IMG/VR virus record: IMGVR_UViG_3300020171_000102
Location: 1 to 28,859 of that record
Length of the DNA: 28,859 nucleotides
Direction: 5' to 3' (one strand)
From: a virus
Both the position numbers and the translations under genes were made by a program. This document shows positions 15,607 through 23,836 of the stretch, one piece after another (within the stretch, counting starts at the first letter, position 1; the number at the start of each line of letters is the position of its first letter). The notes beneath the pieces are model-generated. The model was not told the origin of the DNA, made no database searches, and saw only the letters and a list, made by a program, of their open reading frames with translations.

Positions 15607-16050
15607 TTACTTAGTAGCCCAAGTTATCCTATATCTAATCGGCGTAACCCAGGATTGTAACTCAGGGTCTTTAATAGGTTCTATCAAAGAATCCCTAACA
15701 CAACTATAGCAGATTATCTTTGTTGTGTCTAATGTTCTCTGTCCGTTTATTAATATTTTAATTCTAGCCTCTATATTATCAGATGTTTCAGTTCTTGAAT
15801 CATTACTAAAAATTGTAAACCTGATATTAGACGTAGTAACCTCTCCTGAAATACAGGTTTCATTATAAGGATTATCCCGATCATCTATAACAGCGTAAAC
15901 TAAACAAGGATAAATTGCCTCTTGCGGTGGATCACGGTGAAATATTCGGCCAGTCCCACCTAGTAATCCTCTTAATGTTGTATCATCATTAAGTTTAGTG
16001 AATAATGCCTCTTTAAGAAAATGTAGATTTTTTGCGTAAACGGGCGACAT
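15607..16050 (-). CDS. Tail terminator / tail completion protein (DUF3168-like)
   Basis: This 147-residue protein opens with a helix (LHFLKEALFTKLNDDTTL), then GRIFHRDPPQEAIYPCLVYA, then beta strands including SNIRFTIFSNDSRTETSDNI. This is the pattern of DUF3168-type tail completion proteins, which cap the tail tube and join it to the head connector. Its place after an HK97 gp10-like gene and before the tube gene fits this well. Confidence 0.8.
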   Translation of the reverse strand: MSPVYAKNLHFLKEALFTKLNDDTTLRGLLGGTGRIFHRDPPQEAIYPCLVYAVIDDRDNPYNETCISGEVTTSNIRFTIFSNDSRTETSDNIEARIKILINGQRTLDTTKIICYSCVRDSLIEPIKDPELQSWVTPIRYRITWATK

Positions 16051-16054
16051 AATA

Positions 16055-16570
16055 TTATGATATATTTATTCTACCAGGAGTAAATTGTCCTGTCTTTATA
16101 TTTCTTAATTGTGTTGTTTTCATTTTACCAAATTTTTTTAAACTCAATGTAACTGAATCAGCAACCTCTTTAGGGATAGTAGGTGATATTTCTAACCATG
16201 CACCCTCCATGTAATGATAACCCTCCCACCAAGTACCGCCTATTGGTTTATGAGTTTTTGTTGTATAGCCACGAATTACGCGATGTCCCACCTCAACCCA
16301 TTCGGAGTGAGGGGATTCACGCATATCAGGACCAATAGTAACCCTATCTTTATCTAAAATATTTACCTTAATAGACCTCTCTGTTTTACCCGTACTGTAA
16401 ATCGGCGGTATTTTGCGTACTTTTTCTCGTAAAATTTCTTTAGCCCGTTCTGATATTTTAACAGCACTATTAAACATTGCTCTCCTGCATACCACAACTA
16501 TATTTTCTCCTGCTGCATTAAGAGCAATTTTGCTATCATTAATACCTGTTACGGACATTCCTATTTTCAC
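16055..16570 (-). CDS. HK97 gp10-like neck / tail protein
   Basis: This 171-residue protein has an amphipathic helix (AMFNSAVKISERAKEILREK), then TGKTERSIKV, then SEWVEVGHRVIRGYTT and later EGYHYMEGAWLEISP. This matches the HK97 gp10-like family, small proteins of the head-tail junction. Its start overlaps the stop of the head-closure gene by four bases (ATGA), pointing to coupled translation. Confidence 0.82.
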   Translation of the reverse strand: MKIGMSVTGINDSKIALNAAGENIVVVCRRAMFNSAVKISERAKEILREKVRKIPPIYSTGKTERSIKVNILDKDRVTIGPDMRESPHSEWVEVGHRVIRGYTTKTHKPIGGTWWEGYHYMEGAWLEISPTIPKEVADSVTLSLKKFGKMKTTQLRNIKTGQFTPGRINIS

Positions 16571-16998
16571 GTTATTTTTCCTTTCGATGTTACTGTTTTA
16601 ACCTCTAATTGTTCTTTGGGTATACCTGATATTGCTTTTAATCTTAATGTAATATGGTGAGTATCGCTTAATTTGTTATCTGCCGCTTGCCAAGCCTCAA
16701 CACCTAAAATCATATATCTGATTCTGGTTTTTTCGTCAAATGCAATATCGCCATTATGTATATCTCTTAAAACACTGTTTTCTACCCGATTGATATAAGC
16801 AACATGATCTTGAACATGAACCCTGCCTTGAATTTCAAAATGAACATCATCTAACTTAGGTTGAATATTAGCCTTTAAAGAGGCATAAGCTAAATTAAGA
16901 GACGTGGATAAATCGCCAATATCATCAATTGTCGTTGATTCTCTGAAAATGTGAACTGTCGTATTTAAAAAATGTAACGGGATAGAGTGAATACTCAT
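16567..16998 (-). CDS. Head closure / stopper protein
   Basis: This 143-residue protein has a beta-barrel-like pattern (TTVHIFRESTTIDDIGDLST, KANIQPK, GRVHVQDHVAYI, IRYMILGVEAW). It resembles head-tail joining proteins of the SPP1 gp16 / HK97 type, which plug the connector to hold packaged DNA. The position between the connector and the gp10-like gene agrees. The family is assigned from pattern and order together. Confidence 0.7.
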   Translation of the reverse strand: MSIHSIPLHFLNTTVHIFRESTTIDDIGDLSTSLNLAYASLKANIQPKLDDVHFEIQGRVHVQDHVAYINRVENSVLRDIHNGDIAFDEKTRIRYMILGVEAWQAADNKLSDTHHITLRLKAISGIPKEQLEVKTVTSKGKIT

Positions 16999-17009
16999 AA
17001 TCCATTTCC

Positions 17010-17144
17010 CTAATTGATTAGTGATTTGTGAAAAATAGTTTTCTCTTCATCATCTGTAATTATCTCCCAACCTTTTTCTAATAATTCTTTCTTTTGGATT
17101 TCATAATACTGACCTGAATGTTTATAAACTATTTGTTCATACAT
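17010..17144 (-). CDS. Small 44-residue protein between connector genes
   Basis: A complete short frame starts with ATG at 17144, three bases from the stop of the upstream connector gene, with an AGGA ribosome site inside that gene's end. It encodes a charged peptide beginning MYEQIVYKHSGQYYEIQKKE and ending in IFHKSLIN. It fills almost the whole 148-base gap between two neck genes. No family is recognised. Good start signals and gap-filling position support it as real. Confidence 0.6.
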   Translation of the reverse strand: MYEQIVYKHSGQYYEIQKKELLEKGWEIITDDEEKTIFHKSLIN

Positions 17145-17146
17145 AT

Positions 17147-18121
17147 TTATCCTAATGGACCTAGTGCGAATGGGAATCGTTTATAACTTTGCCTATAAGG
17201 ACTTAGTAATTTAGTGATTGCCCTTGCATTTTTAAGTCCTAATTCAGTAATCGCATTATCCTCTGCCTTTGACGTTTCATATACCTCTGTAATATTATCA
17301 ATCGTAAATCTTTGCAATTGCTTGTCATCACCCTCAGTTTCTTTATATAACTCCTCAACCATCATTACTGTAGCAGTTTTTACCCTATCGGGTATTGTTA
17401 CATATCCTGCGGTATAAACAACTGTGGCTACGGGTATAATTTGTGAAGCAGATGGATCAAAAGTACAAATTCTTAATGTTGGCACTGATATATCACTAAA
17501 GTATTCTATATATCCAGCTTCATTATTAATCCGAATATAATCAACATCTAAATCAAGAGTATTACTAGGTCCTTGATCTAATTGCACGCTTGTTAAACTA
17601 ATAATAGGTCTATGACTTAATTGAGCATGAATTCCATTATGAACCTTGTCTAATACACATCTGCGTTTTTCTGTATAAATTGCGTAACCAATAGAATCAC
17701 CTAAATAAGTATCTATAATACTGGTTGATCTATCAATGTATTTTTGCAGAATTTCGTCTGTGGGGTCTGTATCAGTAATTTTGCTATAAACTGATTTTTG
17801 TCTTATTTCGTAAGGTGTAACATATCCTGTTCTAATTGAGGAAACAACCTCAAAATATTGAATATGTTCATATGTTGTAGTACCAATAACGAATTGCCAT
17901 ATAGCAGTATGAACACCAAGAGTTGATGTTTTATCAGCTGCAAGTGTATATTCATATCTACCAGTAGTACTTCCTACTGTGGGAATAACATCTGTAAGAA
18001 TAACTACTCCATTTGGATTAGTTATTTGTGTAATAGTAATTGATGTAGGAGTAGTTAATACATTATTATAATAAATATCTATACTAATCAAGTCTTGAGT
18101 ATTTAAAAGTAATTGGTCCAT
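17147..18121 (-). CDS. Head-tail connector with an extra N-terminal beta domain
   Basis: Residues about 97-324 resemble gp6/gp15-type head-tail adaptor proteins: GYVTPYEIRQKSVYSKI, then a helix DEILQKYIDRSTSIIDTYLG, strands around RRCVLDKV and HRPIISLTSVQLD, and a helix DRVKTATVMMVEELYKE. This fold makes a ring below the portal. Residues about 1-95 form a separate Ig-like beta domain (ITQITNPNGVVILTDV, GRYEYTLAADKTSTLGVHTA), which is not normal for the short adaptors (usually about 100-200 residues). The extra domain may project from the neck. It is the first gene of the neck set, downstream of the giant repeat protein. Confidence 0.72.
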   Translation of the reverse strand: MDQLLLNTQDLISIDIYYNNVLTTPTSITITQITNPNGVVILTDVIPTVGSTTGRYEYTLAADKTSTLGVHTAIWQFVIGTTTYEHIQYFEVVSSIRTGYVTPYEIRQKSVYSKITDTDPTDEILQKYIDRSTSIIDTYLGDSIGYAIYTEKRRCVLDKVHNGIHAQLSHRPIISLTSVQLDQGPSNTLDLDVDYIRINNEAGYIEYFSDISVPTLRICTFDPSASQIIPVATVVYTAGYVTIPDRVKTATVMMVEELYKETEGDDKQLQRFTIDNITEVYETSKAEDNAITELGLKNARAITKLLSPYRQSYKRFPFALGPLG

Positions 18122-18134
18122 ATTTTATTCCTTT

Positions 18135-21100
18135 TTAATTAATGTGTCCTTTAATTGTGAACCATTTAATTTGTTGTGTTTTTGGTTCAACTATATTTAT
18201 AGTAGTAACTTTATTATAAACAATTTCTCTTGCATTTGTAAATTGGCTTTTTATTTCTTTAACATTTACCTTATTATATACTATTTCTTTAGTTTTTTCT
18301 TTAACATAAGTAACTTCTTTAACTCTGTCTTCGATTCTAACTTTGTCAATTATTTCAACAACTAAGATAGTTTGCAATCTAGCTTTGGCATTCACAGTTT
18401 GAGTTATTGATTTTTTAATATTACCCTTAGTATTTATTGAAACTATAACAGTAATCTTAATAATTCCTTTAGCAGAAATACTTTGATGAATACCATTATC
18501 AATATTTCCATGTGCGGTTATTGTTTGAATTCCAGAAGATACTAAATTGGCTTTAACAATAACAAATTCGGTATGAGTAATTTGGATTCTGCCCTTGCTA
18601 TTAATTGTGATGTCATGACCTTTTTGAATTATACCTTTGGCTATAATAGTTCTTATTACATATCCAATAATATTAGCCTTGGCATATATATTTTTACTTG
18701 CTGTTTTTTTAATATCTCCTTTAGCAGTAGTTGTTATTGTTCTACTAATAAAAATACTTCCTTTTGCGGTAATTGTTTGGGTAGATGCAATAGTAATTCG
18801 ACCTTTAGCAGCAACCGTTTTACTATAATTATTTTTAATATTCGCCCTTGCATTAACTTGATTAATAGATTGAATCTGTATTCTAGCTTTAGCATTAATC
18901 GCACTAAGAGAATTAACAGCAATACGACCTTTTGATACTATTGTTCTAGTAGTAATAATTTCAATTCGAGCCTTGCTATTTATAATTTGAGTTGATCCTC
19001 TTTGGATAGATGCTTTTACAATTACAATTTGTGTTTCTACATTCCTAATATTTGCTTTTGCGTCAATTTCTCTTCCACCAAATAATTGAATACGGGTTTT
19101 AGCGGTTGCTGTTCTAGTTAAATTATTTTTAATGTTTGCATGTGCCTCAATTTCTTGAGATGTAATTAATGTAATCCTTGCTTTTGTGGTAATGGTTTTT
19201 GTAAAGGTAACTAAAATTGCACCTTTAGCAGTAATATCATGTTGATTACTTTGAGTAATTCTTCCCTTAGATTGAATAGTATTGCTGGTAGAAATTTTAA
19301 TTCTAGCTTTGGCATTTACTTGATTAGTACTATAAATTTGAATCATTCCCTTTGCCGATATAGATTGAGTAGAACCGATTTGTATTCTTGCTTTACTCTG
19401 AATAGAATAATTAATATTTACTTGGATTCTTCCTTTAGAAGTAATTGATTCTGTTCTTTGTTGAGCAATACGTCCTTTAGATGTTATTAATTGAGAAACA
19501 TTTTGAGTAATTCTTCCTTTAACAATTATTTCTTGAATATTGCTTTGGACAATATCGCTTTTAGTACTAACAGTTTGTAATTGATGAATTTCAATTCTCC
19601 CTTTGCTTAAAATACTTTGAGAGATTGTTTGTAAAATATTTGATTTAGTTGTTAAAGTTTGAGTAAAAATTCTTTCTATACGAGTTTTAGTAGTGATAGT
19701 AGAAACACTAAATATTTCGATTCTACATTTGGTAGTTAATGTTTGTATACTTAATATTTTAATCCTTGCTTTAGTTTCTGCGGTTTGAATAGTTGTTACT
19801 TTTATTCTTGCTTTTGATTCTATTGTTTGAACTGACTCTTTTTGAATAGATAATTTAGCGTTAATATTTTGTTGGACTCCTACAATTTTAATTTGTCCTT
19901 TAGAGATAACCGTTTGTGATAAAATAGTTTGAATATTTACTTTTGATATAACAGTTTTAATTTGAGTAATACTTATATTTCCTTTAGTAGAAATGGTTTG
20001 TGTAAATTGACAAGTTATTCTGGTCTTGGCATCTGTGGTTTGTGTTGACGTAATTGATACACGACCCAAAACACTTAATGTTTGGGTGGATATGATTTGA
20101 ATACGACCCTTACCGGATATGGTTTGGCTTGTACTAATTTGTATTCGCCCCTTGGCTATTAATGTTTGAGTAAAAACTGATTGGATTCGTCCTTTAACCT
20201 CAATTATTTGAGAAACGGTTTGGGTTATTCTTGTTAATGCCTGAATAGTAGAACTTATATGCTTTTCGATACGACTTAACGCAGTAATTAATTGAGTACT
20301 TGTCGAAGTAATAAGACCTTTAGAGATAATCGTTTTAATGCTTGATTGCTCAATTCGTCCTTTAGATTGAATCAAACTAATTGTATTTATTTGAATTCTA
20401 CTTTTAGCGGTTAATGTCTTTATTATTGAAATTTGGATTCTACTTTTAACATCAATTGTTTTACTTGAACTAATCTGTATTCTGGATTTAGTGGTTATTA
20501 TTTGTTGAGAAATAATCTGTATTCTTGCTTTAACACTAATAGTCTGTGTAATTGATTTTTGAATAGAAATCTTTGATGTAATATTTTGTATTGAAGTAAT
20601 ACTGGTCCTTGATTTTGCCTGAATTGTCTTTTGTTGAGTAGCAATAATATTTGCTTTAGTAGTAATATTTTGAGTACTTTCAGATTGAATACGGGATTTA
20701 GATATTATATTTTGATTTGTTGATATTTGAATTCTGGCTTTTGATTGAATGGTTTGTGTTATTACAGTAAAACTTCTTGTTTCACTCCATGCTCCATATG
20801 TATTACTTCCTAATGGGTCTTTTCCTCGAACTCTCCAATAATAAGTAGTATTTCTTGATAATTCATCTCCTGTCTGGACTGTAAATTGAATATTTTCTCC
20901 TGATGTAAAAGGATGCGTATCATCAGGTACATCAGGATTTAGGTAGCCTATATCTGTTAATGAAAATTTTTCTAAAAGTAGTATCCCGATGTTATATTGA
21001 TAAATTATATGAGAAGTTCCATCAAGCAGATATAATCTTGATCCATCTGATTTAATTGCTGCACTAACACAACTTGTAATTGTAATACCAAAAGCAAGAT

Positions 21101-22946
21101 TTTTACTGTCATATGAGGCGGTAGAAACATCCCATGGAGTAGAGAGTGTATAACTATAAATTGTCTGACCTGAATTTTCTAACAAATACATCTTTGTCCC
21201 ATCAGGAGATAATATGACGCTATATGATGTTGAAAGTTCGGTAGAAACATAACTTAAACTTGCATACAAAGCCGTAGACACATCCCATGCGGAAGAAAGA
21301 GTATATTGATAAACTGCATGAGTAGTATAATCCAAAACATACATTTTCGTTCCATCAACACTAAAAGCAAGGCCACTAGGGTTAGTAGCTTGAGAATTAA
21401 CATTGATACTTTTACTATCATATGAGGCAGTGGATAAGTCCCATGGAGTAGAGAGTGTATATTGAAAAACAGATTTATTTGTGTAACCGATTAAATACAT
21501 TTTTGTCCCGTCTGCTTTAAAATAAATAGTGTGATGGTTTGTGTCTTCACTAGCAACAGAAAAACTAACACTATCATATAGTGTGGTAGATAAGTCCCAA
21601 GGAGTAGAGAGTGTATATTGATAAACCACATGATTAGTTCCTCCAACCATATACATTTTTGTCCCATCTGTACTTATAAAAATAGAATTAGAGGTTGCAT
21701 CTTGATCTGCGGTAAAAGTTTTTTCTGTATATAAAGCATTAGTTATATCCCAACTCGGTTGACCATTGAATGTATTAAGAGTATCAATTTGTATATCATA
21801 TTCAATATCGTTAAAATTAATATCTGTTCCAGTAAAATCCAAAGTTGGAGTAATATCTAAAGTTGCTTCATTATTCGCAGGACTATTAAGAATAACTGTT
21901 GGAGGAAGGTTTGTAATATAACTTTTTGCTGTAATTGTTTGGTTTTGAATTTCTGTTGATGGATCCACCGTAAAAGTCGGACTTGCCACAACTGCCACCC
22001 CACCTGTCAAAGCCGTTGCGGGAATAGTTGCCGTAATAGTTTCGGTAGCGATAATATCATATCCGGCCTCTGCCGATAAAGTAATTGTAACTACTGTATC
22101 GCTTGTCCTAACTACATCAGTAACGGGTATCTTGGCTTTAACCTCTGCATCCCAACCTGTGGCCTCTGATTGAGCGGAGTCTATGCCGTTGATGATATTC
22201 TGTCGTTGTGCATCAAAGGTTGCGCCAACTGCAACCCATGTATCGTTCGATAAGGTCAAAATTACCGTCTTGCCTCCTGCCACTATATCGGACTTGATAA
22301 TAGAGGCGGTAATTGTTCCTGTAAGCGCAATGGTTGTTGCTGCTATGGCATAAAAAATAAAATCAGAAGTAGTACCCGATCCCGTCCAACCTAAAGAATC
22401 ACTATAAGTACACTTGGACCCTGGATGAGTAGATGAAGTAGTATCTCCTCCTATACGTATCACATTATTTATGTCTCCCAGATTATCTCCCTCAAAGACT
22501 ATAAAATAATGAATTCCATTTTCTAACGTATAAGGAGTAGGAAAAGTTAATTCAATTAATTGAACAGACGTAGTTAAAGTTGAAACGTCAAATAGATTAG
22601 AGATTGCCAAAGCTGCGCCGGTAGGAATAGCATCGTAATTGCTTCCTCCAAAAGTTCCAGCATGAGCATATAATTTAGCAACTGCATTTCCTGTTGGTAA
22701 ACCTAATTTTTTTAAATAAAATTTACAACTATTAAGTGGCCTTCCGTCTCCTGTAATTGATTGACCAAATCTTTCATTCCAACCAGAATATATATCATAT
22801 AATGAACCTGCATAATTACTTTCACTATAACTATCAATTATGTCTGCCCAGAAATATTTACTTATATCATCCAATCTTAAACAATTTCTAAGTTCAAGCC
22901 TGTTATGAGGTAAAAATGAATTTAATTTTGGAAAGTTAATTTTCAT
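18135..22946 (-). CDS. Giant fibre-like protein with 58 tandem 14-residue repeats
   Basis: This 1603-residue protein has, in order: a carbohydrate-binding-like beta domain (about 40-200); a domain with FDAQRQNIINGIDSAQSEAT and RTSDTVVTITLSAEAGYDI (about 203-329), familiar from environmental phage proteins; a lone QTITAKSYIT unit (336-345); a fibronectin-like domain (346-396 and 655-730) interrupted by a five-blade beta-propeller-like insert (397-654); 58 repeats of 14 residues (731-1542); and a charged tail (1543-1603) with EIVYNKV twice. There is no signal peptide or membrane segment. Its place between virion genes and the neck connector suggests a long head, neck or tail fibre. Function is inferred. 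No ribosome site is evident before the ATG, which follows a hairpin and T-run. Confidence 0.8.
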   Translation of the reverse strand: MKINFPKLNSFLPHNRLELRNCLRLDDISKYFWADIIDSYSESNYAGSLYDIYSGWNERFGQSITGDGRPLNSCKFYLKKLGLPTGNAVAKLYAHAGTFGGSNYDAIPTGAALAISNLFDVSTLTTSVQLIELTFPTPYTLENGIHYFIVFEGDNLGDINNVIRIGGDTTSSTHPGSKCTYSDSLGWTGSGTTSDFIFYAIAATTIALTGTITASIIKSDIVAGGKTVILTLSNDTWVAVGATFDAQRQNIINGIDSAQSEATGWDAEVKAKIPVTDVVRTSDTVVTITLSAEAGYDIIATETITATIPATALTGGVAVVASPTFTVDPSTEIQNQTITAKSYITNLPPTVILNSPANNEATLDITPTLDFTGTDINFNDIEYDIQIDTLNTFNGQPSWDITNALYTEKTFTADQDATSNSIFISTDGTKMYMVGGTNHVVYQYTLSTPWDLSTTLYDSVSFSVASEDTNHHTIYFKADGTKMYLIGYTNKSVFQYTLSTPWDLSTASYDSKSINVNSQATNPSGLAFSVDGTKMYVLDYTTHAVYQYTLSSAWDVSTALYASLSYVSTELSTSYSVILSPDGTKMYLLENSGQTIYSYTLSTPWDVSTASYDSKNLAFGITITSCVSAAIKSDGSRLYLLDGTSHIIYQYNIGILLLEKFSLTDIGYLNPDVPDDTHPFTSGENIQFTVQTGDELSRNTTYYWRVRGKDPLGSNTYGAWSETRSFTVITQTIQSKARIQISTNQNIISKSRIQSESTQNITTKANIIATQQKTIQAKSRTSITSIQNITSKISIQKSITQTISVKARIQIISQQIITTKSRIQISSSKTIDVKSRIQISIIKTLTAKSRIQINTISLIQSKGRIEQSSIKTIISKGLITSTSTQLITALSRIEKHISSTIQALTRITQTVSQIIEVKGRIQSVFTQTLIAKGRIQISTSQTISGKGRIQIISTQTLSVLGRVSITSTQTTDAKTRITCQFTQTISTKGNISITQIKTVISKVNIQTILSQTVISKGQIKIVGVQQNINAKLSIQKESVQTIESKARIKVTTIQTAETKARIKILSIQTLTTKCRIEIFSVSTITTKTRIERIFTQTLTTKSNILQTISQSILSKGRIEIHQLQTVSTKSDIVQSNIQEIIVKGRITQNVSQLITSKGRIAQQRTESITSKGRIQVNINYSIQSKARIQIGSTQSISAKGMIQIYSTNQVNAKARIKISTSNTIQSKGRITQSNQHDITAKGAILVTFTKTITTKARITLITSQEIEAHANIKNNLTRTATAKTRIQLFGGREIDAKANIRNVETQIVIVKASIQRGSTQIINSKARIEIITTRTIVSKGRIAVNSLSAINAKARIQIQSINQVNARANIKNNYSKTVAAKGRITIASTQTITAKGSIFISRTITTTAKGDIKKTASKNIYAKANIIGYVIRTIIAKGIIQKGHDITINSKGRIQITHTEFVIVKANLVSSGIQTITAHGNIDNGIHQSISAKGIIKITVIVSINTKGNIKKSITQTVNAKARLQTILVVEIIDKVRIEDRVKEVTYVKEKTKEIVYNKVNVKEIKSQFTNAREIVYNKVTTINIVEPKTQQIKWFTIKGHIN
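18321..20756 (-). repeat. 58 tandem 42-bp coding units (14-residue repeat array)
   Basis: The array encodes residues 731-1542. The consensus is Q-T-I-x-(A/S/T)-K-(G/A/S)-R-I-x-x-x-x-(T/S). By hand count Lys is present at position 6 in 52 of 58 units and Ile at position 9 in 54 of 58. All units are 14 residues except unit 21 (15) and the last (13). The whole array has no proline and no tryptophan and is strongly basic. DNA of the units has diverged, so the repeat is held mainly at protein level. Confidence 0.95.
20985..21758 (-). repeat. Five propeller-blade repeats inside a split fibronectin-like domain
   Basis: Five units of about 51 residues carry the motif DGTKMY (DGSRLY in the last), then VYQYTLSTPWD(L/V)STASYDS. 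The DNA of the units is also very similar around the STPWD segment. Such repeats are known from beta-propeller proteins of environmental phages. The flanking residues join into one fibronectin-like domain when the insert is removed. Confidence 0.85.
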
Positions 22947-22951
22947 ATAAT

Positions 22952-22994
22952 AAAAAAGCCCAGTTCAAACCACTAATAGTCTAAATCTGAGCCT
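22952..22994 (-). terminator. Hairpin with T-run, probable rho-independent terminator or attenuator
   Basis: On the minus strand AGGCTCAG (22994-22987) pairs with CTGGGCTT (22963-22956), an 8-bp stem with two G-T pairs and a 23-base loop, followed by a run of T to 22952. It lies after the stop of the 188-residue gene. The giant repeat gene starts only five bases after the T-run, so its transcript must read through or start very near. Confidence 0.6.
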
Positions 22995-23011
22995 AAATCT
23001 TATCGTTTGGA

Positions 23012-23578
23012 TTACAATGCTTTGAAACCTTGTTGTTCGGAGGTGGGAGGAATAGCAAAGCTACCTTTTTCATCTATTAATAAGGCATGTTTTTCGTGTT
23101 TTCCATCTACGTCAGCTTCCCAGCCAATTTCGTAGATATTTGAAACTTGCATACCATATCCCAAAGATGTTGGTGCAAATTCCCTTCTTACATGTCTTAC
23201 AAAAATTAATTTAGCTTTATTGCCCCATGAGGATACAACTTTTTTATCTTTCAAAAAAAGACCAAGAGGTATACGATTTTCTCCCGCAAATAATTCTTTA
23301 AATAGTTTGTTATTAATATAAAACAAACCAGTTTCAAGATTTATCTTTACAGGATTTAAGTTATTCTTTTTAGGGACTAACTCAAATTCGTATATTTTTT
23401 CTTGGTCTATATGCCCAAAATTATAAACTAACTGTTTTTCATTATCATACTGATTTAATACAGTATTATCTTTATAATGAGCTACCCATTCAAAAGATAA
23501 TTCTTGACGGGCTTGTTTTTCCTTTTCAGTTAATTCATTGACCATAAGAATTGTATTCCTTCCGAACATATCGGTCAT
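23012..23578 (-). CDS. Hypothetical 188-residue protein
   Basis: I do not recognise a family. The protein is soluble, beta-rich in the middle (ETGLFYINNKLFKELFAGEN) and well balanced in charge, with no membrane segment. Several early Met codons (residues 1, 4 and 12) leave the start uncertain. It is followed by a hairpin-T-run terminator, so it may close a transcription unit of early-late genes. Position among virion genes suggests, weakly, an assembly or virion role. Confidence 0.6.
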   Translation of the reverse strand: MTDMFGRNTILMVNELTEKEKQARQELSFEWVAHYKDNTVLNQYDNEKQLVYNFGHIDQEKIYEFELVPKKNNLNPVKINLETGLFYINNKLFKELFAGENRIPLGLFLKDKKVVSSWGNKAKLIFVRHVRREFAPTSLGYGMQVSNIYEIGWEADVDGKHEKHALLIDEKGSFAIPPTSEQQGFKAL

Positions 23579-23602
23579 ATTGCATTACAAACGGTCTAGC
23601 TT

Positions 23603-23836
23603 TTACTTAATATCCGTAAATTGACTTACAGGAAAATCAACAAACGGACAATCTTTTATCAAAACCCTAATTTCATCACGTTTATCATTATAAAATAGAG
23701 TTGTATCATATTCAGCAAATTCAGCTTTTATTTTATTAATAGAAACTGTATTTTTTGTCCGTATTGCTTTAGCGATACTCCTCATTAATTTAGCAAACGT
23801 TTCGTTATTAGGATTAACGATTAATTGTTTAGCCAT
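23603..23836 (-). CDS. Hypothetical 77-residue protein
   Basis: A small soluble protein with a basic helix (KLMRSIAKAIRTKNTVSINK) and an acidic-aromatic second half. No family is recognised. Its start overlaps the stop of the HNH endonuclease gene by eight bases, so translation may be coupled to it. Confidence 0.58.
   Translation of the reverse strand: MAKQLIVNPNNETFAKLMRSIAKAIRTKNTVSINKIKAEFAEYDTTLFYNDKRDEIRVLIKDCPFVDFPVSQFTDIK

Noticed and set aside
18321-20756. Regular 42-base periodicity resembling a CRISPR array
   Set aside because: The period lies wholly inside one open frame, units are degenerate at DNA level and there are no unique spacers between constant repeats. It is a coding repeat.
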